Of a DNA stretch of 9,834 nucleotides, positions 1 through 7,165 are shown one piece after another (positions within the stretch are counted from its first letter, which is position 1; the number at the start of each line of letters is the position of its first letter). The notes beneath the pieces are model-generated. The model searched no databases and was not told the DNA's origin. It saw only the letters and a list, made by a program, of their open reading frames with translations. The DNA is from Campylobacterota bacterium (GTDB taxonomy: Bacteria > Campylobacterota > Campylobacteria > Campylobacterales > Sulfurimonadaceae). A program made the position numbers and the translations under genes. Where the stretch lies: contig JAADDU010000169.1 of the NCBI GenBank assembly GCA_013153755.1, forward strand, positions 1 to 9,834. Reading direction: 5' to 3'.

Positions 1-50
1 AGTAGAATTAACCTCTTCATAAAGATAAAATATCAACACGAGGACATAAA

Positions 51-2228
51 ATGTCAAAAATAATTTGGTCAAAGATTGATGAAGCTCCGGCTTTAGCAAC
101 TTATTCGTTATTACCTATCGTAAATGCTTTTACTAAAGCAGGTGGTGTAGATGTAGTTACTAGTGATATTTCATTAGCAGGTAGAGTTCTTGCTGCTATG
201 GGGCTTGCAGAGGATGAACTTTCTAAACTTGGAAAAGTTGTTCTTCAAGAAGATGGAAACATTATCAAACTTCCAAATGTTTCAGCTTCAATAGGTCAAC
301 TTAAAGAGTGTATTGAAGAACTTCAAGGTCAAGGTTTTGATATTCCAAACTTTCCTGAAAATCCAGCAAATGCAGATGAAGAAGCAATCAGAGCTAAATA
401 TAATACTTGTTTAGGTTCAGCTGTTAATCCTGTTCTTCGTGAAGGAAATTCAGACAGAAGAGCTGCAAAAGCAGTTAAAAGATTTGCTCAAAAAAATCCA
501 CATAGATTAAAAGCATTTTCAGAAAACTCTAAATCTTATGTAGCTCATATGAATGGTGATGGAGATTTTCAAGGAAATGAAAAATCAGTTACTATGGATA
601 AGGCTCAAAAAGTAACAATCGCTTTAAATGGTAATGAATTAGCTACTATAGATGCACTGGATAAAGAAGTTTTAGATGGTACATTTATGTCAGTTGCAAA
701 ACTTAAAGCTTTCATTGCTAAATCTATCGAAGATGCAAAAGCAAATGGTGTTTTATGGTCTATCCATCTTAAAGCTACTATGATGAAAATTTCTGACCCT
801 ATCATGTTTGGCCATGCTTTTACAGTATTTTTCCAAGAAGTATTTGATAAATATGCAGATATATTTGCAGAATTAAATGTTAATCCTAACCAAGGTATGA
901 GTGATTTAGAACTTAAAATTGCAGGTCATCCTAAAGAAGCTGAAATTAAAGCAGCATTTCAAGCAGTAGTAGAATCTGATAATCCAGAAATTGCTATGGT
1001 TGATTCTGATAAAGGTACTACTAATTTTAATGCATCTAATGATGTTATCATCGATGCTTCTATGCCTGTTGTTGTTCGTGAAGGTGGTAAACAGTGGAAT
1101 AGAAATGGTGATGCTGTAGAGTGTGTTGCTGTTATTCCAGATAGTACTTATGCAATGTTCCATGAAGAGATGGTAGCTGATTGTGTTAAAAATGGTCAAT
1201 ATGATGTAACAACTATGGGTTCTATGGCAAATGTTGGTCTTATGGCTCAAAAAGCTGAAGAGTATGGTTCTCACCCAACAACATTTGAACTTGAAGAAGC
1301 CGGTACTGTTACTGTAACTGCTGAAGATGGTACAGTTTTAATGTCTTTTGAGTGTGAAAAAGGTGATATCTGGAGAATGTCTCGTGCTAAAGATATTCCA
1401 ATCAAAGACTGGGTTAGACTTGCAGTTGAGCGTGGTCAAATTGAGCAAGTTCCTGTAATCTTCTGGTTAGATGAAAATAGAGCACATGATGCACAAATGA
1501 TTTTAAAAGTAAATGAGTATTTAAAAGATTTAAATACTGAAGGTTTAGATATTCAAATAATGAATGTTACAAATGCTACTAGATTTACAAATGCTCGTGT
1601 AAGAGAGGGTAAAAATACTATCGCTGTAACTGGTAATGTTCTTCGTGATCACTTAACTGATATGTACCCAATTTTAGAACTTGGAACATCTGCAAAAATG
1701 CTTTCTATCGTTCCATTACTTGCAGGTGGTGGTCTTTATGAAACTGGTGCTGGTGGATCTGCTCCTAAACATGTTGATCAGTTCTTAAAAGAGGGTCACT
1801 TAAGATGGGATTCTTTAGGTGAATTTTTAGCACTTGCAGAATCTTTAAGATTTATCGCTAAAAAACATAATTCTGCTGAATTAGCTGCTGTAACAAATGC
1901 ACTTGATGTTGCAAATGATAGTTATCTTGATAACAACAAAGCACCTTCAAGAAAATGTGGAGAGCCAGATAACAAAGCTTCTCACTTCTTTGTAGCTCAG
2001 TATTGGGCAGATGCATTAGCTTCTCAAACAGATGTACCTGCATTAGCAGAGAAATTTGCACCAGTTGCTGCTGCTCTTAAAGAAAATGAAGCTAAAATCT
2101 TAGAAGAATTACTTTCTGTTGAAGGTAAAGCTCAAGATATCGGTGGTTATTATCATCCAGATGATGCTAAAGCAGAAGCTGCTATGCGTCCATCCGCAAC
2201 ACTAAACAATATTGTAAATAGTATATAG
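51..2228 (+). CDS. icd: Isocitrate dehydrogenase, monomeric NADP-type
   Basis: Oxidatively decarboxylates isocitrate to 2-oxoglutarate, or runs the reverse carboxylation in a reductive TCA cycle; cytoplasmic. At 725 residues it has the length of the monomeric IDH family (about 740) and is unrelated in sequence to the roughly 400-residue dimeric enzyme. The substrate motif REGNSDRR covers residues 130-137, with Ser134 and Arg137 in the usual isocitrate-binding positions. The coenzyme region GAGGSAPKH leads to His574, followed by Arg585 (in LRWDS) and Arg634 (in APSRK). Their spacing matches the His/Arg/Arg set that binds the 2'-phosphate of NADP in the Azotobacter enzyme, so NADP is the expected coenzyme; some Campylobacter monomeric IDHs have lost these residues and use NAD. 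The start is supported by GAGG at 40-43, seven bases before the ATG. It is followed by a stem-loop and then a malate dehydrogenase gene. Family assignment is very secure; direction of flux in vivo cannot be read from the sequence. Confidence 0.97.
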   Translation: MSKIIWSKIDEAPALATYSLLPIVNAFTKAGGVDVVTSDISLAGRVLAAMGLAEDELSKLGKVVLQEDGNIIKLPNVSASIGQLKECIEELQGQGFDIPNFPENPANADEEAIRAKYNTCLGSAVNPVLREGNSDRRAAKAVKRFAQKNPHRLKAFSENSKSYVAHMNGDGDFQGNEKSVTMDKAQKVTIALNGNELATIDALDKEVLDGTFMSVAKLKAFIAKSIEDAKANGVLWSIHLKATMMKISDPIMFGHAFTVFFQEVFDKYADIFAELNVNPNQGMSDLELKIAGHPKEAEIKAAFQAVVESDNPEIAMVDSDKGTTNFNASNDVIIDASMPVVVREGGKQWNRNGDAVECVAVIPDSTYAMFHEEMVADCVKNGQYDVTTMGSMANVGLMAQKAEEYGSHPTTFELEEAGTVTVTAEDGTVLMSFECEKGDIWRMSRAKDIPIKDWVRLAVERGQIEQVPVIFWLDENRAHDAQMILKVNEYLKDLNTEGLDIQIMNVTNATRFTNARVREGKNTIAVTGNVLRDHLTDMYPILELGTSAKMLSIVPLLAGGGLYETGAGGSAPKHVDQFLKEGHLRWDSLGEFLALAESLRFIAKKHNSAELAAVTNALDVANDSYLDNNKAPSRKCGEPDNKASHFFVAQYWADALASQTDVPALAEKFAPVAAALKENEAKILEELLSVEGKAQDIGGYYHPDDAKAEAAMRPSATLNNIVNSI

Positions 2229-2240
2229 TTTAGTATAAAA

Positions 2241-2272
2241 TTTCATCTGATATTTTTTAATATCAGATGAAA
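2241..2272 (+). terminator. Stem-loop after icd, probable terminator
   Basis: A perfect 14-bp stem (TTTCATCTGATATT at 2241-2254 and its complement at 2259-2272) with a TTTT loop lies 12 bases after the icd stop. The following sequence, ATCATTTTGT, is only moderately T-rich, so termination may be partial and allow read-through into the downstream malate dehydrogenase gene. Confidence 0.65.
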
Positions 2273-2276
2273 ATCA

Positions 2277-2305
2277 TTTTGTAGCCCTCTATTTTTAACT
2301 ATAAG
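2277..2305 (+). promoter_or_regulatory. Candidate promoter for the first mdh
   Basis: TTTTGT (2277-2282) and TATAAG (2300-2305) are spaced by 17 bases, a possible sigma-70 type -35/-10 pair that would let mdh be transcribed independently of icd. The match is weak and this AT-rich DNA yields such pairs by chance; the overlap with the inverted repeat at 2287-2330 is the main reason to note it. Confidence 0.25.
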
Positions 2306-2330
2306 TATTTAATCTTAGTTAAAAATAGAG
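2287..2330. repeat. 15-bp inverted repeat upstream of mdh
   Basis: CTCTATTTTTAACTA (2287-2301) is perfectly repeated in inverse at 2316-2330 around a 14-base spacer. It ends 25 bases before the malate dehydrogenase start and is separate from the icd stem-loop just upstream. No T-tract follows it, so it is less typical of a terminator. It could be an operator, a 5'-UTR hairpin that protects or controls the mdh mRNA, or a second terminator. A TATAAG box at 2300-2305 lies across its left arm and spacer. Confidence 0.6.
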
Positions 2331-2355
2331 TGTTGTTAATTAAATAAGGAAATAT

Positions 2356-3315
2356 ATGGCAAGTAAAGTAACGATTATAGGAACTGGCAATTTTGGCTCA
2401 ACTGTAGCATTTATACTAGCTATGCGTGGTTCATGTCATGAAGTTGTACTTCGTGGTAGAAATATTGATGTAGCAAAAGGTAAAGCACTTGATATGAGTC
2501 AGGCTGCAAATGCAGCAAGGGAACATACTATAGTTAGAGCAGCACAGAGTGCTGAAGATATGAAAGATAGTGAAATAGTAGTTATAACTGCTGGAGCTCC
2601 TAGAACACCGGGTATGAGTAGAGATGATCTACTTACTAAAAATGCAGAGATAGTAAAAACTTATGCTTTGGAGATAAAAGAGTATGCACCAAATGCAGTA
2701 GTTGTAGTTGTAAGTAACCCTCTTGATGTTATGACTTATGTTGCTCATAAGTATACTGGTTTTCCAAGAGAGAGAGTGTTAGGAATGGCAGGTATCTTAG
2801 ATGCAGCTCGCATGGCTCACTTTATATATGAAAAACTAGGTTATGGAGCAGGGCAGATTCGTGCAACAGTTATGGGTGGTCATGGTGATACTATGGTTCC
2901 TCTTCCAAAATTTACTACAATAGCAGGTGTACCTATAGACGATTTACTAGATTCTGAAGAGATTGGTGAGATTGTTAAAAAAACGAGAAATGGTGGTGCA
3001 CAAATAGTAAATCTTTTGGGTAATGGTTCAGCATACTATGCACCTGCTAAATCAACAGCAGTTATGGTAGATGCAATACTAAAAGATACAAAACAGATTC
3101 ACTCTTGTGCAGTTATGTTAAAAGGTGAATATGGTTATAGTGATATGGTAACTGGTGTTCCTGTTATGATTGGTGCTGGTGGAGCAGAACAAATTATAGA
3201 GATGACACTTAAAACCTTACAAAAAACTAGATTTAAAAACTCTCTAGATTCAGTACGTGAAATGGTTGATATACTTTATGCAAATGGTTTTTTTGATGAT
3301 TTAAAAGACAAATAA
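2356..3315 (+). CDS. mdh: Malate dehydrogenase, LDH-like, possibly NADP-preferring
   Basis: Interconverts malate and oxaloacetate in the cytoplasm. The 319-residue length and motifs are those of the LDH-like malate dehydrogenases: dinucleotide loop GTGNFG (9-14), substrate loop PRTPGMSR (82-89) with the oxaloacetate-selecting Arg83 rather than the Gln of lactate dehydrogenase, catalytic pair Asp149 (LDAAR, 148-152) and His176 (GGHGDT, 174-179). The odd point is the end of the second beta strand, where VLRGRN (31-36) puts Gly34 between two arginines in place of the Asp that normally binds the NAD ribose; the second paralogue in this window keeps that Asp. Loss of the Asp with added positive charge is the known route to NADP use in this fold, so NADP(H) preference is inferred. 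The start is supported by AAGGA at 2346-2350, five bases upstream. It lies downstream of icd, a typical TCA-enzyme neighbourhood in Campylobacterota. Enzyme family is secure, coenzyme preference is not. Confidence 0.93.
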   Translation: MASKVTIIGTGNFGSTVAFILAMRGSCHEVVLRGRNIDVAKGKALDMSQAANAAREHTIVRAAQSAEDMKDSEIVVITAGAPRTPGMSRDDLLTKNAEIVKTYALEIKEYAPNAVVVVVSNPLDVMTYVAHKYTGFPRERVLGMAGILDAARMAHFIYEKLGYGAGQIRATVMGGHGDTMVPLPKFTTIAGVPIDDLLDSEEIGEIVKKTRNGGAQIVNLLGNGSAYYAPAKSTAVMVDAILKDTKQIHSCAVMLKGEYGYSDMVTGVPVMIGAGGAEQIIEMTLKTLQKTRFKNSLDSVREMVDILYANGFFDDLKDK

Positions 3316-3327
3316 ATCTATATTTTA

Positions 3328-3359
3328 AAGACATAAGTAATAGCCATTACTTATGTCTT
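3328..3359 (+). terminator. Stem-loop terminator after the first mdh
   Basis: A perfect 14-bp stem (AAGACATAAGTAAT at 3328-3341, complement at 3346-3359) with a 4-base AGCC loop starts 12 bases after the mdh stop. The tail GTATATATTA is T/A-rich rather than a pure T-run. Its position between mdh and a 200-base gap supports it as the end of the icd-mdh transcription block. Confidence 0.7.
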
Positions 3360-3379
3360 GTATATATTAACTACAGTTA

Positions 3380-3407
3380 TTGTGTTTCATTAAGTTACAT
3401 ATATAAA
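3380..3407 (+). promoter_or_regulatory. Candidate distal promoter of the ETF operon
   Basis: TTGTGT (3380-3385) is followed after 16 bases by TATAAA (3402-3407), with TTAAGT at 3390-3395 just upstream of the -10, resembling the TTTAAGT-type element described for Campylobacter sigma-70 promoters. Transcription from here would give a leader of about 115 bases. It is one of two candidates in the 3360-3528 gap; the choice cannot be made from sequence alone. Confidence 0.35.
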
Positions 3408-3445
3408 TTCTATTTTCCCCTAATTTCCCTTATAAATTTAAAATT

Positions 3446-3499
3446 TACTTAATATTTGATAACCTATCTTACTACTTAATATAAGTTTTATATTTAAGT
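3446..3499. repeat. Repeated ACTTAATAT-like motif upstream of the ETF operon
   Basis: TACTTAATAT occurs at 3446-3455 and again at 3473-3482, 27 bases apart. The second copy forms an imperfect inverted repeat with TTATATTTAAGT at 3488-3499 (left arm ACTTAATATAA at 3474-3484, three-base spacer, one extra base in the right arm). Three related sites just before the operon start could be regulator binding sites. The DNA here is very AT-rich, so chance similarity is possible. Confidence 0.3.
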
Positions 3500-3510
3500 G
3501 ATTTTATAAC
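3493..3510 (+). promoter_or_regulatory. Candidate proximal promoter of the ETF operon
   Basis: TTTAAGTGATT (3493-3503) runs into TATAAC (3505-3510), an arrangement like the extended -10 region of Campylobacter sigma-70 promoters. The start of transcription would fall near 3517, leaving barely room for the GGGAG ribosome binding site at 3518-3522. That short leader makes it a less comfortable choice than its motif match suggests. Confidence 0.3.
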
Positions 3511-3528
3511 TAGATATGGGAGTACTAG

Positions 3529-5196
3529 ATGAATAATCAAAATGTTATTTCTACAGATGTGCTTATTGTTGGTGGTGGACCTGCTGGTCTTTCTACTGCA
3601 ATTGCCTTAGCTGATAAGCTAAAGCAAAAAGGTGAAGATAAAAAGGTGATGTTGATTGAAAAAGGAAGTTCAATTGGTTCACATATACTTTCTGGTGCAG
3701 TTATTAGACCAAAGGTATTTAAAGAATTGCTAACAACTGGTGAGTTTGATGGTTTACCATTTGATTCTTTAGTTGGTAATGATGATGTTACAAAACTTAA
3801 TGAAGATGGAACTGAAATGACTTTACCATTTCATCCCCCATATATGTCAAATGATGGTAACTATATAGCATCTTTGGGTCAAGTTTGTAAATATCTAGCT
3901 ACCTTAGCAGAAGAGCGTGGAGTTGAAATCTATACAGGTTTTTCTGTTGATTCTGTAATTTATAATGATGAAAATCAAGTGATTGGTGTTAAAACTAAAG
4001 ATACTGGTATTGATCATCATGGTGAAAAACAAAAGAATTTTCAAGAGGGTACTAGTATAGAAGCATCTATAACTGTATTTGCCGAGGGAACTCGTGGTTC
4101 TGCTGTTAAAACAGTTATAGATAAGTTAAATCTTGATGCAGGTAAAAATCCTCAAATCTATTCTTTAGGTGTAAAAGAGATTTGGAAAGTTCCAGAAGGA
4201 AATATAGAAGCTGGTACTGTTAAACATACTTTTGGTTATCCACTAAGAGATAGAGAAGAGTTTGGTGGTGGATTTATCTATGGCTTAACAGGTAATAGAG
4301 TTGCGATTGGGCTTGTTGTTGGACTTGATTATCAAGATCCATCTTTTGATACTCATGCAGCTATGCAGGTTTGGAAAACACATCCTTATGTATCAAAAAT
4401 TCTTGAAGGTGGCTCAGTTATAGAAGCTGGAGCAAAAACACTTCCTGAAGGTGGTTGGAATTCTGTACCAAAATATTATGCTGATAACATGATGATAGTA
4501 GGAGATAGTGCAGGATTCTTATCTACACCAAGACTTAAAGGTGTGCATTTAGCTGTTAGAAGTGGTATCTGTGCTGCATCTGCTGCAATAGATGCACTAG
4601 TTAGTGGCGATACATCTGAAGCATCTCTTAAGAAATATGAAGATTTAGTTAATGATAGTTTTATATTTGAAGAGTTATATCCAACAAGAAACATGAGAGC
4701 AGTTATGCAAAATGGTATGGTTTTTGGTGGTTTTCAAATGGGTGTTCAGCTTCTAACTGGTGGAACATGCATGATGGTTCCTTCAACAGAAGCAGATAGC
4801 GAAACTACTAAAAAAATTAAAGAACTTGTTAATGAACCATTCAAAGATAGATTTGAGGGTAAATTGGAGTATGATAAAAAACTTACTTTTGATAAAGTAA
4901 CTACTGTCTATTATTCAAAAGCTATGCATGATGAAGTACAACCAGTGCATCTAGTTGTAAATAATGAAAAAGAGTTTCAATCATCAAATATTGAAGAGTA
5001 TGGTTTAGCTTGTGCATCATTATGTCCTGCTGAAGTATATGAACTCCATGTAGATAAGAAAAGTGGTACTAAATCACTTAGACTACATGCTGAAAACTGT
5101 GTTCACTGTAAAACTTGTGATATTAAATCACCAAACAGTGGAATTACTTGGACTGCACCTTATGGTGGCGATGGTCCAGATTACAATATGATGTAG
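3529..5196 (+). CDS. Electron transfer flavoprotein:quinone oxidoreductase
   Basis: Takes electrons from reduced electron transfer flavoprotein and passes them to the membrane quinone pool (menaquinone expected here); a monotopic membrane-associated FAD and 4Fe-4S protein. It has 555 residues, the normal bacterial size. FAD-binding loop GGGPAG lies at 15-20, followed by the family signature EKGSSIGSHILSGAVI near residues 44-59. Further conserved stretches are FAEGTRG, GGWNSVP and GDSAGFL with PRLKG close behind. The C-terminal ferredoxin-like domain carries CPAEVYE (Cys499) and CVHCKTCD (Cys524, Cys527, Cys530), the four expected cluster ligands; Cys495 is an additional cysteine. In FixABCX systems these two parts are separate proteins (FixC and FixX), whereas here they form one chain as in true ETF-QO. 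The start follows GGGAG at 3518-3522. The EtfBA fusion begins 17 bases downstream, so partner and oxidoreductase are co-transcribed. It is also called etfD or ETFDH in other organisms. Confidence 0.95.
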   Translation: MNNQNVISTDVLIVGGGPAGLSTAIALADKLKQKGEDKKVMLIEKGSSIGSHILSGAVIRPKVFKELLTTGEFDGLPFDSLVGNDDVTKLNEDGTEMTLPFHPPYMSNDGNYIASLGQVCKYLATLAEERGVEIYTGFSVDSVIYNDENQVIGVKTKDTGIDHHGEKQKNFQEGTSIEASITVFAEGTRGSAVKTVIDKLNLDAGKNPQIYSLGVKEIWKVPEGNIEAGTVKHTFGYPLRDREEFGGGFIYGLTGNRVAIGLVVGLDYQDPSFDTHAAMQVWKTHPYVSKILEGGSVIEAGAKTLPEGGWNSVPKYYADNMMIVGDSAGFLSTPRLKGVHLAVRSGICAASAAIDALVSGDTSEASLKKYEDLVNDSFIFEELYPTRNMRAVMQNGMVFGGFQMGVQLLTGGTCMMVPSTEADSETTKKIKELVNEPFKDRFEGKLEYDKKLTFDKVTTVYYSKAMHDEVQPVHLVVNNEKEFQSSNIEEYGLACASLCPAEVYELHVDKKSGTKSLRLHAENCVHCKTCDIKSPNSGITWTAPYGGDGPDYNMM

Positions 5197-5213
5197 AGTG
5201 AGGAGAATATAAT

Positions 5214-7154
5214 ATGGCTTTAACAATAATCAGTTTAATGAAACAGGTTCCACTACCATCTGAGATGAGAATGGGTGATGATGGTTTGATGGATAGAACA
5301 AAAGCAAAATCTATTATAAATATAGATTGTGGATATGCTTTAGAAGCTGGACTTCAAATGAAAGCAGAAAATCCAGATGCAAAACTTATAGTATGTTCAA
5401 TGGGACCACCATCTTTTGATGTATCTTTGAAAAAAGCTATCTCTATGGGCTATGATGAAGCATACCTTTTAAGTGATAGAAGACTTGGTGGTTCAGATAC
5501 TTATGCAACAGGTTTAGCAATCTCAACAATGCTTAAGCATTTAGGATATGGAAAAGGTAAAAATGAGGACTTTGTCATAGTTGCAGGTCGTCAAACAAGT
5601 GATGGAGATACTGCTCATGTTCCTTCTCAAGTTGCTGAAAATATGGGAATTCCACAAGCTACATTTATAGAAGTAGCAGATCTGTCTGATGGACATATAG
5701 AAGCAAAAAGGATTATAGAAGGTGGTTATCAGATGATGAAACTACCTGTTCCTTGTGCTTTATCGTTTACTCCTACTGGAATTGATCCAAGAAGACCAAC
5801 TTTAAGTGGTGCAGTTAAAGCAAGAGATACTAAAGTAACAGTATTTAATATAGATGATATTAATCTTAGTGATGAAAATATTGGTCTTAGTGGAAGTCCA
5901 ACTATTGTTGCAAAAGTAGCAAATATTACAAGTGAAAGAGCACCTATCAAAATGTGTGAAGGTCATGATGAAACTCAACTAGTAAACTCACTTGTAGAAA
6001 ATATGCAATCTGGTAAAAATACACTAGAAGTAAAAGAGAAAAAAGCTAAAAAAGCACCTAAGAGACCAGAAGGTTTTAAAGATGTTGATTTTAGAAAAGG
6101 TGCAAAAGGTATCTTGACATGGGCAGAAGTTGTAAATGGTAAAATTTCTAGACCATCTTTAGAGCTTTTAACTCCAGCTAGACATTTAGCAGAAGAACTT
6201 GGTAATAATACACAAGTAACTACTCTTATTATTGGTAAAAATATTGGTGATTTAGCAAAAGAACTTGTAGCTCATGGTGCTGATGAAGTTATTACAGTTG
6301 ATGATGCTAGATTAGAAGAGTACAGAATTCTACCGTTTGCTTCAACTTTTGAGCAAGTTATCAAAAAAAGAAAACCAGAGATTGCACTTTTTGCAGCAAC
6401 TACTGCTGGTCGCGAATTGGCTCCAAGAATTGGTGTGAAAACAGATAGTGGTGTTACAGCTGATTGTACAGCATTAGAAATTGGTGAACATATAGATAGA
6501 AAGAAAAAAACTGTTTTTGCTCCTATCTTAGAATCAAGAAGACCAACTTATGGTGAGAGTAAACTTGCTACTATTTTAGGTTTTGTTTGTCCTCAAATTT
6601 CAACTGCAAGAGCAGGAACTTTTGAAGTACCAACTCCAGATGAAAGCAGAAAAGGTAAAATCACTACTTTTAAACCAAAACTTACTAAAAATGATTTTGT
6701 AACAGAAATTATAGAAACTGTAAGAGGTGAGGGTGGTTTACAAAATCTTTTTGAAGCAGATGTTATTGTTACTGGTGGTAGAGGTACTGTTGGTGATGAG
6801 ATGAAACTTATTAAAGATTTAGCAGCTGCTCTTAATGCTCAAGGAGTTAATACTGAATGGGCTGTATCTCGTCCAGTAGTTGATGAAGGTTTGGCAGAGT
6901 ATGCTAGACAGATTGGACAAACTGGTAAAACAGTTAGACCTAAAGTTTATATAGCTGTTGGTATTAGTGGTGCTGTTCAACATATCGCTGGTATGAAAGA
7001 GAGTGAAACAATTATAGCTATAAATTCAAATGCTAAAGAAACGATTTTTCATAATGCAGATTTTGGTATTGTTGGTGAGTATGAAGATATATTACCAGAA
7101 CTTATTGAAAAAGTTAATGCTGGATTTACATTTGGCATTGAAGTTAAAAAATAG
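5214..7154 (+). CDS. Electron transfer flavoprotein, EtfB-EtfA fusion
   Basis: Soluble FAD protein that carries electrons from a dehydrogenase to the ETF:quinone oxidoreductase encoded just upstream. Normally beta and alpha subunits are separate; here 646 residues contain both. EtfB occupies about 1-265, with GGSDTYATG, GRQTSDGDTAHV and a DPRRPTLSGAVKAR segment near the usual partner-recognition loop. A lysine-rich linker (about 272-289) follows. EtfA runs from there to the end, with RPTYGES, ARAGTFEVP, the FAD-binding SRPVVDEG (Arg553), GQTGK (to Lys572) and GISGAVQH (583-590). The EtfB motifs ADT/SDT-x-AT and DGDTA resemble FixA and clostridial EtfB more than the mitochondrial type; those groups include members that bind NAD(H) and bifurcate electrons, so bifurcation is possible but unproven. 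AGGAG at 5201-5205 sets the start eight bases later. A malate dehydrogenase-like gene follows after 11 bases. No frameshift or stop is seen at the junction, so the fusion looks genuine. Confidence 0.93.
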   Translation: MALTIISLMKQVPLPSEMRMGDDGLMDRTKAKSIINIDCGYALEAGLQMKAENPDAKLIVCSMGPPSFDVSLKKAISMGYDEAYLLSDRRLGGSDTYATGLAISTMLKHLGYGKGKNEDFVIVAGRQTSDGDTAHVPSQVAENMGIPQATFIEVADLSDGHIEAKRIIEGGYQMMKLPVPCALSFTPTGIDPRRPTLSGAVKARDTKVTVFNIDDINLSDENIGLSGSPTIVAKVANITSERAPIKMCEGHDETQLVNSLVENMQSGKNTLEVKEKKAKKAPKRPEGFKDVDFRKGAKGILTWAEVVNGKISRPSLELLTPARHLAEELGNNTQVTTLIIGKNIGDLAKELVAHGADEVITVDDARLEEYRILPFASTFEQVIKKRKPEIALFAATTAGRELAPRIGVKTDSGVTADCTALEIGEHIDRKKKTVFAPILESRRPTYGESKLATILGFVCPQISTARAGTFEVPTPDESRKGKITTFKPKLTKNDFVTEIIETVRGEGGLQNLFEADVIVTGGRGTVGDEMKLIKDLAAALNAQGVNTEWAVSRPVVDEGLAEYARQIGQTGKTVRPKVYIAVGISGAVQHIAGMKESETIIAINSNAKETIFHNADFGIVGEYEDILPELIEKVNAGFTFGIEVKK

Positions 7155-7165
7155 AAGGAGATTGT

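Noticed and set aside
1..50. Promoter for icd around TAAAAT at 26-31
   Set aside because: No -35 at proper spacing and only 50 bases of upstream sequence are available, so it cannot be separated from chance in AT-rich DNA.
906..1274. Open frame of 122 codons on the - strand inside icd
   Set aside because: It lies wholly within a clearly coding gene, its product is rich in Ile, Ser, Thr and Asn with no recognisable motif, and it mirrors codon bias of the opposite strand.
2356..3315. Possible lactate dehydrogenase instead of malate dehydrogenase
   Set aside because: The substrate loop has Arg83 (PRTPGMSR), the malate/oxaloacetate determinant, where lactate dehydrogenases have Gln.
3413..3432. 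Near-repeat of TTTCCCCTAA and TTTCCCTTA
   Set aside because: Too short and imperfect to support a repeat or site on its own.
3316..3528. A small gene or RNA in the gap before the ETF operon
   Set aside because: No frame with a start and ribosome binding site and no tRNA-like fold was found; only a terminator, promoter-like boxes and short repeats are supported.
3529..5196. FixC-type protein of a nitrogen-fixation FixABCX system
   Set aside because: The ferredoxin-like part with its four Cys ligands is fused at the C-terminus and the conserved stretches are those of ETF-QO; no separate FixX and no nif genes are present in the window.
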